From: an uncultured Collinsella sp. | Lineage (GTDB): Bacteria > Actinomycetota > Coriobacteriia > Coriobacteriales > Coriobacteriaceae | Direction of reading: 5' to 3' | DNA length: 64,000 nucleotides | Assembly (NCBI GenBank): GCA_900541885.1 | Contig: UQKW01000003.1 | Span: forward strand, 62,001 to 126,000 | In this document: piece after piece, positions 61,677 to 64,000 of the stretch | How the letters are laid out: each line of letters starts with the position of its first letter | How positions within the stretch are numbered: position 1 is the stretch's first letter | The notes under the pieces: generated by a model | Seen by the model: only the letters and a program-made list of their open reading frames with translations | Database searches by the model: none | What the model was told of the DNA's origin: nothing | Made by a program: the position numbers and the translations under genes

Positions 61677-62981
61677 ATGGCCAGAACATCACTTCGGACC
61701 ATTATTTGCGGCGTGCCTGCTGGAACGCTCACGCAAGATGAGAACGGTCTTATCAGCTTTACCTACGATCATGACTATGACGGGCCAGCCCTATCGACCA
61801 ACATACCCGTATCGAATCGCACATACGGACAACAGGTCATGAATCCGTACCTGTTTGGCCTTCTACCCGACAGCGAGGACCAACGAAAAGCGATTGCCGC
61901 CGAATTCGACGTTAGGCCCAACAATCCCGTTGCGTTGCTCAGCCATATCGGACTCGACTGTCCGGGCGGCGTGCAGTTTTGTGCCGAAGAAGATACCGAC
62001 GCCGTCCTGCATCGCGCTGGCGAATACCGCCCTATAGACAACCACGAAATTGCTCTTCGTCTCAAGTCGATCAGAGATGACCGCGATGCATCGTGGATGG
62101 GTCTAGATGAAAGTTGGTCACTTGGAGGCAACCAGGGCAAGTTCGCGCTCGCGTTCATAAACGGCCGCTGGTGCGAATGCATGGGCTCCTCGCCCACGAC
62201 GCATATTTTCAAAAATGGCGTTATCGGATTTAAACTCGAGGCTCTCAATGAGTTTGTCTGCATGAAAAGCGCCCAGCGCGCCGGCATCGCAACGGCAAAC
62301 GTCGAATATCGTATGTTTGAGGACGAACCTGCCCTCATTGTTGAGCGCTATGACCGCGTGAAAGTCAAAGACGGAACGATCAGGCGCCTACATCAAGAAG
62401 ACCTCTGTCAGGCACTTGGGGTGATGCCCGCCCAAAAGTACACGGCAGACGGCGGCCCGACCACACGCGACATTCAAGAGCTCCTCGTAAATACGAGCCA
62501 CCATCAACTTAACCTGTATCTGTTTACGCAGATACTTTTCTTTAACGCCATCATCGGCGCACCGGATGCGCACGCGAAAAACTATTCCCTGCTCCTTGGA
62601 AACGACGGCGCAGCCATGATGGCTCGTATGTACGATGTCGCGTCGGGTTTGGCGTATGAGCGCATGCGCCGCCGGGCGCGCCTTGCCATGAGCGTTGGCG
62701 GCGAAAATCGTGTGGGGCGCATCGGTCCAGGCGCCATCCGCCGATACCACGGTATGGGTGACCCCGCGTTGGAGGCGGCGCTCACCGATGCCGGGCTATC
62801 CGAGAAGTTTTGCTTTGCGACCATGATGGACCTCGCCTACGAGGTACCCATTTGCATAGAAGAGGTCATGAACGAATACGCCGACCTGCCCGGCATGGCG
62901 GACCTGCGCGAGCATATGCTCGGCCCCGTCCGCGAAAACTGCCAACGCACCCTCGACCTCATCAGGGCAGAAATGGACTAG
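61677..62981 (+). CDS. hipA: HipA-family serine/threonine kinase toxin
   Basis: 434 residues. N-terminal HipA domain, activation-loop region SWSLGGNQGK (146-155), catalytic IGAPDAHAKNYSLL (Asp297, Asn302) and metal-binding YDVASGL (Asp320). In E. coli HipA phosphorylates glutamyl-tRNA synthetase and causes persistence; the target here is unknown. Partner of the preceding HTH gene. Confidence 0.88.
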   Translation: MARTSLRTIICGVPAGTLTQDENGLISFTYDHDYDGPALSTNIPVSNRTYGQQVMNPYLFGLLPDSEDQRKAIAAEFDVRPNNPVALLSHIGLDCPGGVQFCAEEDTDAVLHRAGEYRPIDNHEIALRLKSIRDDRDASWMGLDESWSLGGNQGKFALAFINGRWCECMGSSPTTHIFKNGVIGFKLEALNEFVCMKSAQRAGIATANVEYRMFEDEPALIVERYDRVKVKDGTIRRLHQEDLCQALGVMPAQKYTADGGPTTRDIQELLVNTSHHQLNLYLFTQILFFNAIIGAPDAHAKNYSLLLGNDGAAMMARMYDVASGLAYERMRRRARLAMSVGGENRVGRIGPGAIRRYHGMGDPALEAALTDAGLSEKFCFATMMDLAYEVPICIEEVMNEYADLPGMADLREHMLGPVRENCQRTLDLIRAEMD

Positions 62982-63012
62982 GTGGCTGTAATTTCGCAAT
63001 TATCAAACAAAA

Positions 63013-63053
63013 GAGAGGGGGCACCCGTCGCAAAAGCTCGGATGCCCCCTCTC
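63013..63053. terminator. Terminator between hipA and pepD
   Basis: Stem GAGAGGGGGCA / TGCCCCCTCTC with a further CC / GG pair and a 13-base loop between convergent genes. Confidence 0.85.
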
Positions 63054-63108
63054 GTAATGTCATTTGCAATCCGCTAGCACGTGACTCGGACTGCTGCTAG
63101 CGCAACCT

Positions 63109-64000
63109 TTACGCGGCAAGGCGCTTGAGGACGTCGATGAGCAGCTCGTAGAAGCGCTCGGCAGAAGCGAGCTCCATGCTCTCGTCCGGGGTGTGGACAT
63201 CGGAGAGCGTCGGGCCCACGGCGATGGCGTCCAGGCCGTGCAGGGCCTCGGCAAACAGGCCGCACTCAAGGCCGGCGTGAATGGACTCGATGCGCAGCTC
63301 GGAGCCAAAGAGCTCTCGATAGCTCTCGACAAAGACTTCGCGGACCGGCGAATGCTCGGCATAGCTCCAGCCGGGATACTCAAACTCAAACTTGGCGTCG
63401 AAGCCCAGGACATCGGCCAGCGTCTGCAGACGGTCCTTGAACTCGTTCTGCAGCGAGGTGATCGAAGAGCGCGGGGACAGCATAATCTTGACCTCGTCAT
63501 CGGAGGTGGCGACCACGCCGATGTTGGAGGAAACCTCGACGGAGCCGTCGGTGGCGACGTTGCGGCGAATCACGCCGTTAGGGGCAAGGCGCAGGGCGCG
63601 GATGAGGGCAAGCGCGGACTTCTGGTCCATGGCCTCAACCTCGGCGTCGTCGGCAATCTCGACGGTGCAAGTAAAGCCGGGGTCGAAGACCTCGAGCTCG
63701 GCAGTGACGTCGGCGATGATGCCCTTTGCGATCTGGGCCGCGGCCTCGGCGGCAGCGTGGTCGACGTAGACCAGAACAGCCTTGCACTCACGGTTGATGG
63801 CGTTGTCCTTGGTGCCGCCGTTAAAGCTAACGATGGCGGGCTCGCCGGCAACCATCAGGCGGTCGATGATGCGGGCCATGATGAGGTTGCCGTTGCCGCG
63901 CTCCAGGTTGATATCGCTGCCGGAGTGGCCGCCCAGCAGGCCGGAGATGTCGAGCGTGAGGGTGCTACCGGTCTTGTGCTCGCGCGCGATCGGGCAGGTG
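63109..64000 (-). CDS. pepD: Aminoacyl-histidine dipeptidase (PepD), 5' end cut by window
   Basis: Zinc peptidase of the M20 family that splits Xaa-His and other dipeptides. Only the C-terminal 296 codons are in the window: GLLGGHSGSDINLERGNGN at the edge is the PepD dimerisation/metal region, IHAGLECGLF holds the late catalytic His, and VGPTLSDVHTPDESM the C-terminal substrate site. The frame continues past 64000, and an ATG at 63879 is internal. Confidence 0.9.
   Translation of the reverse strand, partial: TCPIAREHKTGSTLTLDISGLLGGHSGSDINLERGNGNLIMARIIDRLMVAGEPAIVSFNGGTKDNAINRECKAVLVYVDHAAAEAAAQIAKGIIADVTAELEVFDPGFTCTVEIADDAEVEAMDQKSALALIRALRLAPNGVIRRNVATDGSVEVSSNIGVVATSDDEVKIMLSPRSSITSLQNEFKDRLQTLADVLGFDAKFEFEYPGWSYAEHSPVREVFVESYRELFGSELRIESIHAGLECGLFAEALHGLDAIAVGPTLSDVHTPDESMELASAERFYELLIDVLKRLAA

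Overview
The window is a stretch of chromosome from a high-GC Gram-positive bacterium, most likely a gut Coriobacteriia species (Collinsella or a close relative). This is an inference from the GC-rich codon use, the B. subtilis-like order of translation and transcription genes, an LAxTG-type cell-wall sorting signal, a FabK-based type II fatty acid operon and DtxR-like iron half-sites. No 16S gene is present, so the genus is not proven.

Layout. (1) 1-8.3 kb: a minus-strand fatty acid operon fabH-acpP-fabK-fabD-fabG-fabF-accB-fabZ-accC-accD, with birA divergent at 8.46 kb; BirA biotinylates AccB, so both halves serve malonyl-CoA supply. (2) 9.3-12.8 kb: the str operon rpsL-rpsG-fusA, ending unusually in rpsJ. 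(3) 12.9-15.2 kb: an ECF sigma/anti-sigma pair bracketed by two nearly identical 190-bp palindromic repeats. (4) 15.2-23.2 kb: rpoB-rpoC, both with lineage-unusual features. (5) 23.5-26.2 kb: galU and rplJ-rplL with an L10-type leader, then a third copy of the palindromic repeat. (6) 26.2-47.5 kb: mixed metabolic and transport genes: aminotransferase, deoxyinosine/uracil glycosylase, GH13 glucosidase, MFS exporter, FeoA-FeoB fusion, esterase, PTS EIIA, asnS, an HTH regulator, a three-gene ABC importer, a wall-anchored 5'-nucleotidase, MscS, and a cytoplasmic ParB-like/BMP fusion with a phosphoesterase. (7) 47.7-52.2 kb: rplK-rplA, nusG, secE, tRNA-Trp, rpmG, then tuf with a tRNA-Tyr/Thr/Met leader operon. 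(8) 52.2-54.6 kb: an 800-bp hairpin-rich island, tRNA-Thr(UGU), and an HTH-HipA-like kinase. (9) 54.6-60.2 kb: disA-ispD-ispF-cysS-rlmB-rae1(yacP). (10) 60.3-64 kb: a Mn riboswitch with mntP, a hipBA toxin-antitoxin pair and the 3' part of pepD.

How it fits together. Regions 2, 4, 5, 7 and 9 are pieces of one ancestral block known from B. subtilis (disA-ispDF-cysS-rlmB-rae1-rpmG-secE-nusG-rplKA-rplJL-rpoBC-rpsLG-fusA) kept in the same order and strand, but pried apart by inserted modules. At several of the breakpoints sit intergenic palindromic repeats.

The most interesting unexplained material is this set of structured intergenic repeats. There are at least six kinds. Two of them keep a short conserved core while the paired arms change by compensating substitutions, and two form tandem hairpin arrays with exact 62-bp and 80-bp periods. 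Other points for a second look are a helix-hairpin-helix (alpha-CTD-like) tail on RpoC, a rewritten fork loop 2 in RpoB, an arginine at the streptomycin site of S12, and paired operators in front of both HipA-type kinases.
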